Source of the DNA: Pachysolen tannophilus NRRL Y-2460
Taxonomy: Eukaryota > Ascomycota > Pichiomycetes > Alaninales > Pachysolenaceae
NCBI GenBank assembly: GCA_001661245.1
Contig: KV454018.1
Location: 501,944-565,943 of the forward strand
Direction: 5' to 3'
Length of the DNA: 64,000 bases
Positions within the stretch are counted from its first letter, which is position 1, and each line of letters starts with the position of its first letter. The position numbers were made by a program, and so were the translations under genes. The notes under the pieces are model-generated. The model ran no database searches and was not told the DNA's origin. It saw only the letters and a program-made list of their open reading frames with translations. Positions 12,015 through 21,706 of this stretch are shown here, in pieces.

Positions 12015-12786
12015 TTAACGACGACGACCTCTTCTACCACCCTTCTTTCTGGTAGAATCGGAAGGAACTGGGGTAACATCTTCAATACGACCAATTCTTA
12101 AACCTGATCTAGCTAAAGCTCTTAAAGCAGATTGACCACCTGGACCTGGGGTTTTTGTGTGGGTACCTCCAGTAGCTCTAATCTTGACATGGACTGCAGT
12201 GATACCAACTTCTTTACATTTGGCAGCAACATCTTGGGCAGCCAACATGGCAGCGTATGGAGAAGATTCATCTCTATCAGCCTTAACTTTCATACCACCA
12301 GTGACTCTGGCAATGGTTTCCTTACCGGATAAATCAGTTACATGAACAAAAGTATCGTTAAATGAGGCAAAAATTCTGGCAACACCAAATACTTGTGGGC
12401 CATCACGGGACTGTGGTCCAAGTGTAACGTTTTCTATAAAATATTAAAGAAAATGAAAAAAGTTAGTATTAAACATGAAAAAAGAGAAAAAAAAATTTTT
12501 TTTTCTTTTAAAATGACAAATAAAGTTATTTGAAGTAAAGAAACTAATCCAGTAATCCTGTTAATTCCCGTTGAATTAGATAATATATTTAAAATAATTA
12601 TAGATCCTAATAACAATAATTGATTCAAAAATTTTTTTTTCAGTGTGAAAAAAAAAAACAGAACAAAGAACAAAGAACAAAATATTGAAAAAGGTTCTTA
12701 ATTTCTTTTTGTAATAACAACTGGATAGTTCCTCACTCCAAATAACTCTTTTGTTCTCTCAAATATATTAACATACGTGGAGCCAT
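12015..12786 (-). CDS. RPS14: 40S ribosomal protein uS11 (Rps14), one intron
   Basis: Exons 12777-12786 and 12015-12433 encode 142 residues. The first coding exon is only 10 nt (ATGGCTCCAC). The 343-bp intron has donor GTATGT (12776-12771), branch TACTAAC (12468-12462) and acceptor TATAG. Joining gives MAPQNVTLGPQ then [18 protein letters not shown], continuing through the very conserved uS11 body to the basic end [10 protein letters not shown]. An unspliced reading starting at the internal Met loses the first 50 residues. uS11 sits on the platform of the small subunit and contacts 18S rRNA; its basic tail is needed for late 40S maturation. An intron near the start codon is also known in S. 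cerevisiae RPS14 genes. It is the first of a run of ribosomal genes here. Confidence 0.97.
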
Positions 12787-13268
12787 ATTCTATTATACTT
12801 ATTTTCCTAAAACTTTTATGGATTAAAGAAATGGGAAGAAGACTCTTTTTTGTATGTAGTATGTATATTTCTTCATCAATTTGAAAACTTCTTTTTCTCT
12901 TTTTTTTTTTTTCACAATTTTTTCCTCTTCTCAAAATTGTGTAAGGATGTTTCTAGAAAATTGAGAAAAACAAAGAGAAAACAAAGAGAAACAACAGTCA
13001 CAACGTTGTTCTACTCTTTTTAGAACTTATTGGTGATGTTGTACACTACTTTTTATTTTCTTTGTTTTCTTTGTTTTTTCCTTTTTGGGAGTTTTGATTG
13101 GCTTGTGCACTACCAGTGTTTTTTCTTTATCTTTTGTTAATGATTAATAGGATAATTACTACTACAAATAACAACTAGAATAAAGAGATGGATGGATACA
13201 TGTGTATATTAAATATAAATGTGAAAGAAAATTTTAAGAATTTTTTTTTTTATTATATATATATATAT
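12787..13268. other. RPS14 promoter / RPS22 3' flank
   Basis: T-rich sequence on the plus strand with an imperfect CTTTGTTTT repeat near 13060-13080 and an (AT)n run at 13250-13268. I found no AGCCCTAA or TCACGTGA site here, unlike the RPL40 promoter. No gene seen. Confidence 0.5.
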
Positions 13269-13661
13269 CTAGTAAACGAAACCTAAGATCTTACCTGAAA
13301 CGTGCTTTCTTCTAGCTTCTTCATGGTCCATAATACCTGCAGAAGTTGTTAAAATAACAAAACCAAATTGTCTAGCTGGTAATAAGTTGTCTGTCCATTT
13401 TTCGATATCAGCAATCTTGACGTTGTATCTTGGTGAAATGACACCACACTTGTTCAATCTACCATTTAACTGGATAACTATTTTACCTGATCTATGATCA
13501 TCAATATATTCAAATTCACCAATGTAACCATGTTTTTGCATAACGGATAAAAATTTAATAATGACCTTTGATGATGGTCTGATCAAGACTTGACGCTTTC
13601 CAGTCTTTTCGGCATTGTTGATGGCATTTAAAGCATCGGCTAAGGCTGATGTTCTGGTCAT
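13269..13661 (-). CDS. RPS22: 40S ribosomal protein uS8 (Rps22)
   Basis: 130 residues, nearly identical to yeast Rps22 along its whole length ([20 protein letters not shown] at the start, [11 protein letters not shown] at the end). The start is the ATG at 13661. The frame extends further upstream through a long homopolymer, but that extension is T-rich low complexity and lies outside the conserved protein, so it is 5' UTR. uS8 is an early-binding small-subunit protein that contacts the central domain of 18S rRNA. The gene is divergent from RPL39 with 534 bp between the starts, so the two probably share a promoter. No coding intron is present. A run of some 30 A/T pairs at 13746-13780 is immediately upstream. 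Confidence 0.97.
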   Translation of the reverse strand: MTRTSALADALNAINNAEKTGKRQVLIRPSSKVIIKFLSVMQKHGYIGEFEYIDDHRSGKIVIQLNGRLNKCGVISPRYNVKIADIEKWTDNLLPARQFGFVILTTSAGIMDHEEARRKHVSGKILGFVY

Positions 13662-13745
13662 TGTGCAATTGTGATGATGATGATAATGATAATATAAAAA
13701 ATGTAAAAAAGTGTAAAAAAATGTAAAAAAATGTGAAAAACTAAG

Positions 13746-13783
<38 letters not shown>

Positions 13784-14195
13784 TTACACAATTTTCTTTT
13801 TCTCTAACCAAAGAAGTGTCGTGTGAACATCATTTAAACTGGTGCAAAGATGTTTACTTTTTTTTTGTTTTTCTCTTTATAAGAATTTTTTATCTTTTTC
13901 ATTCATCTTCTTTTTTTTCGCGGTCACACTTGATTTTGTTCATTATTTCCCTTTTAGGATGCTTTAATGTTAACAAAAAATTGATTTTTTCAAAAAGTTT
14001 TTTTTATTTCATTCTTTTTTTTGGTTACAAAATGAACTACTTTTTGTTTTTTCGTTCGCTCAGTGGAAAAAATTTCAACTAAAAAAAAAAAAAGTTGCTT
14101 AATATATCACTATTTTTCATTCTTTTTTTTTTTTTTCTAATAGTTTAATAGTTTTTATAAAATTTAAAGAAAGCATAGCTTTATCATATTTAAAG
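13662..14195. promoter_or_regulatory. Shared divergent promoter of RPS22 and RPL39
   Basis: The 534 bp between two divergent ribosomal-protein genes contain a long poly(dA:dT) tract (about 13746-13780) and several shorter T runs. A small GC-rich patch at 13918-13930 (CGCGGTCACACTTG) resembles half of a Cbf1 E-box but is not a full TCACGTG. The Tbf1-type AGCCCTAA sites seen at RPL40 are absent. Confidence 0.5.
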
Positions 14196-14547
14196 ATGCC
14201 TGTATGTAAACTTATGAAAGAGATTAGTTGGAAATAATGTTTGAAAGAGGTGAGATGGATAGATTGAAGAAGTTTACTTGATGAGTTGAAATTTTTAGCT
14301 TTTTTGACTTCTGATATATTCATCTACTGATAATTAAAATATTGGATTTTGATTGATTTAATGAAACTTTATACTAACTTTTTTTTTTCTTTTTTAGTCC
14401 CAAAAATCATTCAAGACAAAGCAAAAGTTAGCAAAGTCTCAAAAACAAAACAGACCATTACCACAATGGATCAGATTGAAGACAGGAAACACTATTCGTT
14501 ACAATGCTAAGAGACGTCACTGGAGAAGAACTAAGTTGGGTATTTAA
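14196..14547 (+). CDS. RPL39: 60S ribosomal protein eL39 (Rpl39), one intron, 6-nt first exon
   Basis: Exon 1 is just ATGCCT (14196-14201); exon 2 is 14398-14547. The 196-bp intron has donor GTATGT, branch TACTAAC (14372-14378) and acceptor TTTTAG. The product is 51 residues, the exact usual size: [20 protein letters not shown], then [20 protein letters not shown], then [11 protein letters not shown]. eL39 is a tiny, very basic protein lining the peptide exit tunnel of the large subunit. It is too short and too split for simple ORF finding. The first two codons and splice sites agree with the intron position in other yeasts. Divergent from RPS22. Confidence 0.97.
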
Positions 14548-15691
14548 ATTGTGTTTAATAATTTTAAAAATAATGATGAATTCGAATTTAAAATAAAATA
14601 CAAAAGATGGGTGTTCTCAAGTATTAAAAGTACATTTATTATTTTTTTTTTCATTTTAGAAAAAGTTTTATATATGAAATATAATTTTATCAATCGAGAG
14701 CTGTTTTGTTATATCAAAGAAACTGTCCCCAGTTTCCCTTTTTTTTTCTTCATGAAATGAAATGAATGGATTAGATTTAGTTCATTTATTTATTTTTCAT
14801 TCTGTATTCGTAAAGCCATTTTTATTTTGATCTTTTTGGTAAAATATGATACTCAATTTAATTTGGAGTTCAACAAAACCTAAACCTAAACCTGGCCAAT
14901 TTTTTTGTCTTGCCTTGGGCGGCCTCCTCTCTTCGCCTGGAAAGTAGTTCAGTTCCGCCTAAACTTCCATCACGAACTCAGTCGGTACTATTCGTAAAGA
15001 AACTTTTCACTTTATTTTATCATTATTATTATATATTTATATATTTTATGTTAAAGATGAAAAAAACTCATTTTTAGTTAAATGTTGTTTTAAAGATCAA
15101 CTTATAGAATAATGAATTAGTATGTTTTTAATTTCTTCTTGTTTGAAACAGTTTTTTTTTTTTTTTTTTTTTTTTTTCTTGATAGTAAAATTGTCCCATA
15201 AACTTTATAAAATGATGATTGCAATTTTAATTAAATATAGCTAGATAGTATATGAAAATATTTTTTTTATGACTTTTCATTGCAAAATTATCTGATTTTA
15301 AATTTGTTTATGGCTTTAAGATAGAACTGAAAACTGTTATTTTAATTAAAATTTATTACTAACACGATATAAATTAAATTTAATTTTTTTTTTTAGACTT
15401 TAGACTTTTATACATAGAATTCAATTGAATGTTAGTTGTACTTTTTAAAAAAAAATTTCAAAATGAGCACAATGTTCAAGTTCAAAGAACAAAAACAAAA
15501 ACAAAAAAAAGAAAAAAATTTAAAAGAAATAATACAACTATACCTTAGTTGGCCTCTCTAATTCTATAAAACTGTATAGTTGTTCGTCATCCACATAACT
15601 TGAAAACGATTCATCACCCATCCAACTTTTTTTTTTTATATATTTTTTTTGACTTTATAACTTGTAATAATATAATTCTTTTGTTATTTGA
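14548..15691. other. 1.1-kb convergent intergenic region with a GC-rich island
   Basis: RPL39 and YIP3 converge on this gap, which is long for this genome. Most is AT-rich with T runs, but 14876-14998 stands out. It begins with a telomere-like triple CCTAAA repeat (AACCTAAACCTAAACCTGGCC region, 14877-14898) and continues with GGGCGGCCTCC and CCGCCT segments that can pair as a GGCGG/CCGCC stem. An independent non-coding transcript with its own promoter is possible, but I cannot name one. No protein-coding gene is evident. Confidence 0.4.
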
Positions 15692-16445
15692 TCAAACTTC
15701 TTCTTCAAAAACTGTCTCGATTGGTTTCTCCATAAAACTAGCATGTGATAAGACACTTACACTTGAGGCACCAATAAGCCATAAAAGAGTTGAAAGAGGA
15801 GAAGCAAGGAATCCCAATGGAATAGTAACAACTAAAAGACCTGTATATAACTGCTGAGTATTCAATGTTAAAAATGGCAATACTAAATCTTCACCTTTTA
15901 ATCTGTTAATTAAATAAACCCCAGCTACACCAAACAGAATAACAAAAACTAATAAGAGATTAGTCAATAATGAGTAAACACTCAACGTTATTACAATGAT
16001 TAAATAATTTGCTTGGAAATAACCAAGGTTATAAGTAACTCTTTGTTGAACCTCACCAAAGCTTGCTGGTTTACTGAATCTTTTGAAATCAAAAAATTCT
16101 TGTGGAGGTCTCAAATTTTGAAATTTTGTTTGAAATTCAGCAGCATTTGCCTATTTTTTTGAAAAAGAAGAAAAAAAAAATAAATAAAAAATTAGTTTTA
16201 TGATTTTATTAACATTTCATCTCTCAGATCTTTAAATAAACTTACCTTGACTGTTTCTAAATTAATATTTTGGGCCAGTTGGGCAAACTATACGTTTATG
16301 TTAGTAACTACTTGATTCATTATCTTTTGATAAAAAAGAAAATAAAGGAAAATCAACCAAACTTTGATTTCACTTTTTCTTTTTCATTTTTCCTCTTCTT
16401 TCGATATATTTATCGTCTTATACATACTCTAGTTAATTTATCCAT
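15692..16445 (-). CDS. YIP3: Yip3/PRA1-family Rab-associated membrane protein, two introns
   Basis: Three exons: 16428-16445, 16246-16287 and 15692-16150, 172 residues (S. cerevisiae Yip3 has 176). Exon 1 encodes MDKLTR, exon 2 FAQLAQNINLETVK, and exon 3 resumes with ANAAEFQTKFQNLRPPQEFF. Intron 1 has donor GTATGT and branch TACTAAC (16307-16301); intron 2 has donor GTAAGT, with no perfect branch site. The body has the PRA1 features: the RPPQEFFDF motif, two long hydrophobic hairpins (LIIVITLSVYSLLTNLLLVF and the GFLASPLSTLLWLIG region) and the ending MEKPIETVFEEEV. PRA1 proteins bind prenylated Rab GTPases in ER-Golgi membranes. The in-frame LRPPQ is coded by TTG and is not a start. Confidence 0.95.
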
Positions 16446-16651
16446 ACTGAGCAATTTTTTTTAGAGAATTTTTTTAAAACAATAATTAATAAATATAAAA
16501 GATATTAACTTAAAAGAGGCCGGTTTGGTGTGTTGTTATCTTGGTTTCCCTCTTTTTGTGCTGTTAATTTCAATTTAAATTAATTAGCAAAATTTACACT
16601 ACTTTTCAAAATGCTGTAGAACACTAATATATATATTGAAGCTATTAATAT

Positions 16652-16654
16652 GAA

Positions 16655-16693
<39 letters not shown>

Positions 16694-16694
16694 A
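16652..16694. repeat. (AAAT)n microsatellite
   Basis: About ten perfect TAAA/AAAT tetranucleotide units in the short space between the FIST-domain gene's 3' end and YIP3. Simple repeat, likely length-polymorphic. Confidence 0.9.
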
Positions 16695-16738
16695 GAGATC
16701 GATAGGTGGGTAGATGGATAGGGATAGCAATAACATAC

Positions 16739-17956
16739 TCATGTTTCAACATGCATTAATTCTCCGCTGGAGGTGTAATTTATACCATTAAACTTGAACC
16801 CTTTTTCACATCCAGCACTGAAACAGTCTTTTACAACTATCTCATCTCCATTGACAACATCCTCATTTTGAAATTTTGTTTCCTGTGAGCAACATTCAAC
16901 GTAAATTCCTTTTCTCCTTTCATCTTTTTTCAAGATTGAATTTTTTTGAATTTTTTCATTTGAACTATTATCAACCATGTAAAATTCAACTTTACAACCT
17001 GATTTCAAATATTTTGCACAATCTGGGGATAAAGCTAGCATTGCTGATTTTGTACTCCATGATCCTCCACCTCCTGCTAAGACTTGATAGTGTTCTAAAT
17101 TTTGTGACTTTGAGGAAAGATCGATTATCTTTGCAAAAACTTTAACTTCTTTGCGACAAGCTAAGATATCACTATTATTTTCCAAAAAAATTGCAGCTCC
17201 CTTACCATTAATTTTTTTAATTAAATTATATTTACAATCAGTTATTATCAATTCTTCATCATTAAAAGAAAGTTTTTTCAAAAAATTAGAAAAATTAATT
17301 TTTTCAAATTTCCCATCAAGATTAATATTTTCAAATAAAGATGATGGTATTTTGATCTTTAAAGATAAAAGATTATAACCAGAATTTTTTTGTGAATTAT
17401 CATTAATTTGCTTTCCTTGAAAATAAAACAACGTTGAAGGTTCATTGTTGTAAAAAATTGTATTAGAAATATTCAAGACTAGTTCATTTTTGTTAAATTG
17501 AATATTTAACATAGAATTAACCAATTTCCAATTATTATCATTTTTTAAACCCTTCTTTGTGATATGATCTAAATCCAGATCTGAATCCAGATGTAACCTT
17601 ACCGAATCTAAAATCTCAAAGTATTCATTCAGCCACAATTCAGAGTATCCATTCCTACAATTATGTGGGAAAATTGAATCTATAGAACCTGTTACTATTT
17701 GTAAATTTGGATATTTTTCTTGTAAACCTATACTTTTAGAAGTAATCATTGAGATATGTTGGGGAGTGGATAATAACAATAACGATTTTGGTTCCCCATT
17801 CAAATCAGATGGAGGTAAAATATCGAAAAAAATTGGGTTTAAAGTTGTTCTGGACTTGAAACATGTAGAATAAGAAAATTTTTGAACATTTGATAAAGAT
17901 GGAGATTTGATGAATTTTTGCAATGAGCCCAAAAATCGTACTTGAATATACTTCAT
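16739..17956 (-). CDS. FIST-domain protein, probably mitochondrial
   Basis: 405 residues from the ATG at 17956; a TTG two codons upstream is not needed. The first 35 residues are basic, hydroxylated and free of acidic residues (MKYIQVRFLGSLQKFIKSPS), fitting a mitochondrial targeting sequence. The most diagnostic block is HYQVLAGGGGSWSTKSAMLA followed by LSPDCAKYL near residues 285-310, resembling the GGGWG-x-K-x-x-LLSLDP motif of the FIST C-terminal region in fungal proteins. FIST domains are ligand-sensing modules in bacteria; the role of the fungal mitochondrial versions is not established. The protein is poorly conserved elsewhere, so the call rests mainly on this motif and the overall length. 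Confidence 0.55.
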   Translation of the reverse strand: MKYIQVRFLGSLQKFIKSPSLSNVQKFSYSTCFKSRTTLNPIFFDILPPSDLNGEPKSLLLLSTPQHISMITSKSIGLQEKYPNLQIVTGSIDSIFPHNCRNGYSELWLNEYFEILDSVRLHLDSDLDLDHITKKGLKNDNNWKLVNSMLNIQFNKNELVLNISNTIFYNNEPSTLFYFQGKQINDNSQKNSGYNLLSLKIKIPSSLFENINLDGKFEKINFSNFLKKLSFNDEELIITDCKYNLIKKINGKGAAIFLENNSDILACRKEVKVFAKIIDLSSKSQNLEHYQVLAGGGGSWSTKSAMLALSPDCAKYLKSGCKVEFYMVDNSSNEKIQKNSILKKDERRKGIYVECCSQETKFQNEDVVNGDEIVVKDCFSAGCEKGFKFNGINYTSSGELMHVET

Positions 17957-18548
17957 GAACAACTAATTGTAAATCCTTAATAAAATTTTAAAAACCCCAA
18001 TCTTCTATATTCAATTCATTGTAATTTCAAGTAAATCCCAACAATCTACCATTTGATTTTAAAACTTAAGAGTAATCACACAGTAATCACACACACACAT
18101 ACACACAATTTGTTACTTTAATAGTATGTTTATGATTATGATTACTTATTTTACAACTTGTTAAAAAGGGTACAAATTTACATATTAAATAAATACACTA
18201 CTTTGACTAACAAATTAATACTAGTAAAAGATTCTTTTAATAGAAAAGCTCTATCAGTTAGATGTATATAGAGATAAAAATAGATTAAAACTTTCTTCCC
18301 AAGACCATCAACAAATTAACAAAAAAAAAGGACGGGAAGAAAGCAAGAAAGAAAGAAAGAAAGAGATAAAAGAAAAAAAAATTTTTTCTTTATTCTTTAA
18401 TTCTTTTTTTTTTCAAGTTTATGAATTAGTTGTAATTATGATTAAAGTAAAGGAAAGTAAATTTCAAATAAAAATATATTAAATCAATAATAATCCGTGT
18501 ATATATTGAGCATATATATGTTTGTAAAAATTTTTGAAGCGAATTAAT
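17957..18548. other. Intergenic region between the FIST-domain gene and RPL40
   Basis: Promoter of the FIST-domain gene and RPL40 3' flank. It has a short (CA)n run at 18080-18110 and purine-rich tracts (GAAAGAAAGAAAGA at 18350-18363). No gene or known motif seen. Confidence 0.5.
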
Positions 18549-18941
<393 letters not shown>

Positions 18942-19050
18942 CTATATTAAAAGTAACGAAAAAAAAATTTTAAAAATGTTAGCCTTAAATACTCTTAATC
19001 CAATAAGATAATATATATAAACTATTCAAATATTTTTTTCAATCACTTAC
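18942..19050 (-). other. 5'-UTR intron of RPL40
   Basis: Donor GTAAGT (19050-19045), a branch-like GGCTAAC element near 18980 and acceptor ATATAG ending at 18942 define a 109-bp intron, leaving GTCAAA between it and the RPL40 start codon. The splice sites match those of the coding introns in this window. 5'-leader introns are common in yeast ribosomal-protein genes. Confidence 0.8.
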
Positions 19051-19230
19051 CTTTTATAATTTGGTTTAATTATTAAATAAAAAGTTTCAAGTTTAAAAAT
19101 AATAGTAATATAAAAATCACCTATGGACCCGACCGAAGAGAGAAAAGACCTCACTCACTACAGAAACTCTTTTTTTTTTGGGAAAAAAAATTTTTTTTTT
19201 TTTTAATTTTTTTTTTTTTCTCTCTCTTTT

Positions 19231-19258
19231 TTAGGGTTATAAGCCCTAAAAGCCCTAA
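19231..19258. promoter_or_regulatory. Three Tbf1-type sites in the RPL40 promoter
   Basis: AGCCCTAA occurs twice in tandem (19242-19249 and 19251-19258), and an inverted AACCCTAA is immediately adjacent (TTAGGGTT at 19231-19238). This is the sequence bound by Tbf1, which controls ribosomal-protein genes in Candida albicans and snoRNA genes in other yeasts. The cluster is about 300 bp upstream of the RPL40 ATG and about 180 bp upstream of its leader intron. Confidence 0.75.
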
Positions 19259-19456
19259 GCTGATTTTTTATTAGAAGCCCAATACACGACTATTTTATTA
19301 AAAAAGATTAAAATTATCATTTGCATTAATTATTACATAATCACTACACATTGAGTCGTTCGCAAAAGGCTAAACAAAACAAAAGAAAAACGACAAAAAA
19401 GCCCCCCTTTTTTTATATCTACAGATTTATAACATATAAAAATATATGTATGTATA

Positions 19457-19464
19457 TCACGTGA
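19457..19464. promoter_or_regulatory. Cbf1 E-box TCACGTGA
   Basis: A perfect palindromic TCACGTGA lies between LAP2's stop codon (44 bp away) and the Tbf1-type cluster of RPL40. Cbf1 binds this site and works together with Tbf1 at C. albicans ribosomal-protein promoters, so it probably serves RPL40. LAP2 is transcribed on the same strand from far upstream. Confidence 0.55.
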
Positions 19465-19507
19465 CTATTTGGAAATTTTATTTCATTTTTTTGTTTTCAG
19501 TTAATAT

Positions 19508-21706
19508 CTAAGAGATTCCCAAATCTTTTTTAACTAAAGCAACACAAATTGGGTTATAGATTTTTTCATATTTGTAAAAAGTAGTTCTTGCTAATTCTGG
19601 ATCTACTTCATTTAATAAGACGTAGCCTGGTCTAACAAATTTCATTCTACCAACGGTACCTAACCAATCAGCTAATATTGGATAACTATCTTTAATTCTT
19701 GCTGTTAATTTCAAACGTAACCAACGGAATACAACTTCTGCATTTTTATTTTTTGAATATTTTGAATATAATTTTTCCATTGCTTGTAATGCCAATCCAG
19801 CTTCTACTGAATTCCAAGAAAATCCATCTTTCCCTTGATATGAAATAAGATCATCTATAAATACAACATTTTGATTTGCACTAAAATTTTCAATATCTGA
19901 AGTATGAAATTTTTTTTCATATTGCAGTAATGTTAATTTTTCTCTTATAGAAGAAATCCATTTTTCAGATAAACTATAACATTGATCAACTAATGTTGTA
20001 TCAAATTTTGGTTTTAAAGGTAAACCAGGAGTAAATAACCATAATTTCCAATCAATTGTATCTAATAAATTTTTTTTATCATTAAAAAATTCATATAATG
20101 AATCTAAAAATTGATATGTATCTAATGATTGTCTTTTAAATTTTTTAAAATAATATGGAATAAATGGATCAAAAATTTCTTTACCTCCCAAGATAGTTTC
20201 AATATGAAATAATAAATTAAAACCTTTTTCATATGGTACAGTACTAAAAGCATCATCTGGATCAGATTTATCTTTTAAATTTTGTACTAAACAAGAATAT
20301 CTTTTTGATTTATCACCCATAGCTTTAATAGAATTTTCTAAATCTGACCAACCAATGATTGCAGAAAAATGACGAGTTGGTTCACCATGAATTGCTCCAA
20401 TTATTCTTCTTTCAAGATAAACAGTCCAACCTTCATTTAACCAAAAATGTTCCCATGAACAATTTGTTACTAAATTACCAGACCAAGAATGAGCCAATTC
20501 ATGAGCAACAACATCAACATTTTGTCTATCACCTGAAAGTAAAGTTCTTGATAAAGTACATAAATTAACATTTTCCATACCACCATAAGGCATTGATAAA
20601 GGTAAAATAACTGAATCAAATGTATTAAATTCATAATTAAAAATTAAATTTTCTGCAGTTTTAATGAAATTTTCCATATCTGCTTCAAATTCATATTTAC
20701 AAGCATCAATTTCACATGGTTCACAATAAATTGTAGATCTAGGACCTGTTGGAGCACCAACTATATCTCCACTAACTATTGCTACTAAATAAGTTGGAAT
20801 TGGAACATCTTGTTTAAAAAAATAAGATTTTCTAGAACCATCATGAAAAGGTTGATGAATTGGTTTTGAAATGATTTTATTTTCTTTTATAGAAATTCCA
20901 GACATTAAACTTGGTAAAGGTGAATCAATTTTATAAATATAAGTTGATTTCATTGATGGAGTATCAAATGAAGGACATGCACTTCTAAAATAATGAGGTT
21001 CACATTGAGAATATAAATATGGTTGAGTATGACCAGTAGTTTGTTCTTTATCCATAAATTGTAAAGCAACACATTCTTTTGTTGTTGAATATGCAATTTG
21101 TAAAAGAAATGAAGTATTTTGTAAAGCTTTATATTTAATTACCAATGGAGCACCAAGTGGTTTAATTAATTCTTTTAATTCAAAATCATTAATTTCTTTA
21201 CCATCAATCGCCACTTTATGAATTTTTAAATATAAAGTATCTAATATAATTTCATTAATATTAGTTTTACTTGTTAATAAATAACTAACTGTTCCTGTTA
21301 TAATTTGTTTATCAAATGATACAGAAATATCTAATTCAGTTTTATCAATTTGAAAATTTAAATAATTTGAATTTGTTGAATAATCAATTTCTGGATGTTG
21401 TCTTGGAAGATAAGGAGAAATTATCTCTTTTAACTTTGGTGAAATATGATTTAACAGAGTTGATGACATTCTTGAAAATAAAATATTATTATTATTATTA
21501 TTATTGTTATTATTATTATTATTATTATTATAATTAAATTCTGATTTCAATAAACTACAAGAATAAGTACTAAAATCTTTATAAAATAAGAATTGAGTTT
21601 CCTTAATCGAACTGTACAAAGGTTTAACAAAAAATGTCAGAAATTGTCTTTTAAAATATTTTTTTAAAAATGGAACTTTAATAACAATTTTATTAATGGC
21701 ATGCAT
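19508..21706 (-). CDS. LAP2: Leukotriene-A4-hydrolase-like aminopeptidase (Lap2)
   Basis: 732 residues from the first ATG at 21706; an upstream GTG reading is unlikely. This is an M1-family zinc metallopeptidase: GGMENVNL is the exopeptidase motif, and HELAHS with NEGWTVYLERR supplies the two His and the Glu of HExxH-x18-E. The C-terminal helical domain contains LADWLGTVGRMKFVRPGY, nearly the same as in yeast Lap2, whose homologue in animals converts leukotriene A4. The N-terminus is noteworthy: about 70 residues that are basic and free of acids at first (MHAINKIVIKVPFLKKYFKR), then an Asn run, then a second Met (MSSTLLNHISPKLKEII) where the conserved enzyme begins. This could yield a mitochondrial form and a cytosolic form from two starts. 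The S. cerevisiae protein also has an N-terminal extension. Confidence 0.95.
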   Translation of the reverse strand: MHAINKIVIKVPFLKKYFKRQFLTFFVKPLYSSIKETQFLFYKDFSTYSCSLLKSEFNYNNNNNNNNNNNNNNNILFSRMSSTLLNHISPKLKEIISPYLPRQHPEIDYSTNSNYLNFQIDKTELDISVSFDKQIITGTVSYLLTSKTNINEIILDTLYLKIHKVAIDGKEINDFELKELIKPLGAPLVIKYKALQNTSFLLQIAYSTTKECVALQFMDKEQTTGHTQPYLYSQCEPHYFRSACPSFDTPSMKSTYIYKIDSPLPSLMSGISIKENKIISKPIHQPFHDGSRKSYFFKQDVPIPTYLVAIVSGDIVGAPTGPRSTIYCEPCEIDACKYEFEADMENFIKTAENLIFNYEFNTFDSVILPLSMPYGGMENVNLCTLSRTLLSGDRQNVDVVAHELAHSWSGNLVTNCSWEHFWLNEGWTVYLERRIIGAIHGEPTRHFSAIIGWSDLENSIKAMGDKSKRYSCLVQNLKDKSDPDDAFSTVPYEKGFNLLFHIETILGGKEIFDPFIPYYFKKFKRQSLDTYQFLDSLYEFFNDKKNLLDTIDWKLWLFTPGLPLKPKFDTTLVDQCYSLSEKWISSIREKLTLLQYEKKFHTSDIENFSANQNVVFIDDLISYQGKDGFSWNSVEAGLALQAMEKLYSKYSKNKNAEVVFRWLRLKLTARIKDSYPILADWLGTVGRMKFVRPGYVLLNEVDPELARTTFYKYEKIYNPICVALVKKDLGIS

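Noticed and set aside
13662-13811. N-terminal extension of RPS22 upstream of the ATG at 13661
   Set aside because: It encodes a Phe-rich low-complexity stretch from a poly-T tract; the conserved protein starts with [11 protein letters not shown].
15205-15297. ATGATGA and CTGA boxes resembling a C/D snoRNA
   Set aside because: The spacing is acceptable, but there is no good terminal stem or internal C'/D' pair, and such short motifs are frequent in AT-rich DNA.
16112-16114. TTG as the start of YIP3
   Set aside because: It is an internal Leu codon; two upstream exons restore the full-length protein with proper splice sites.
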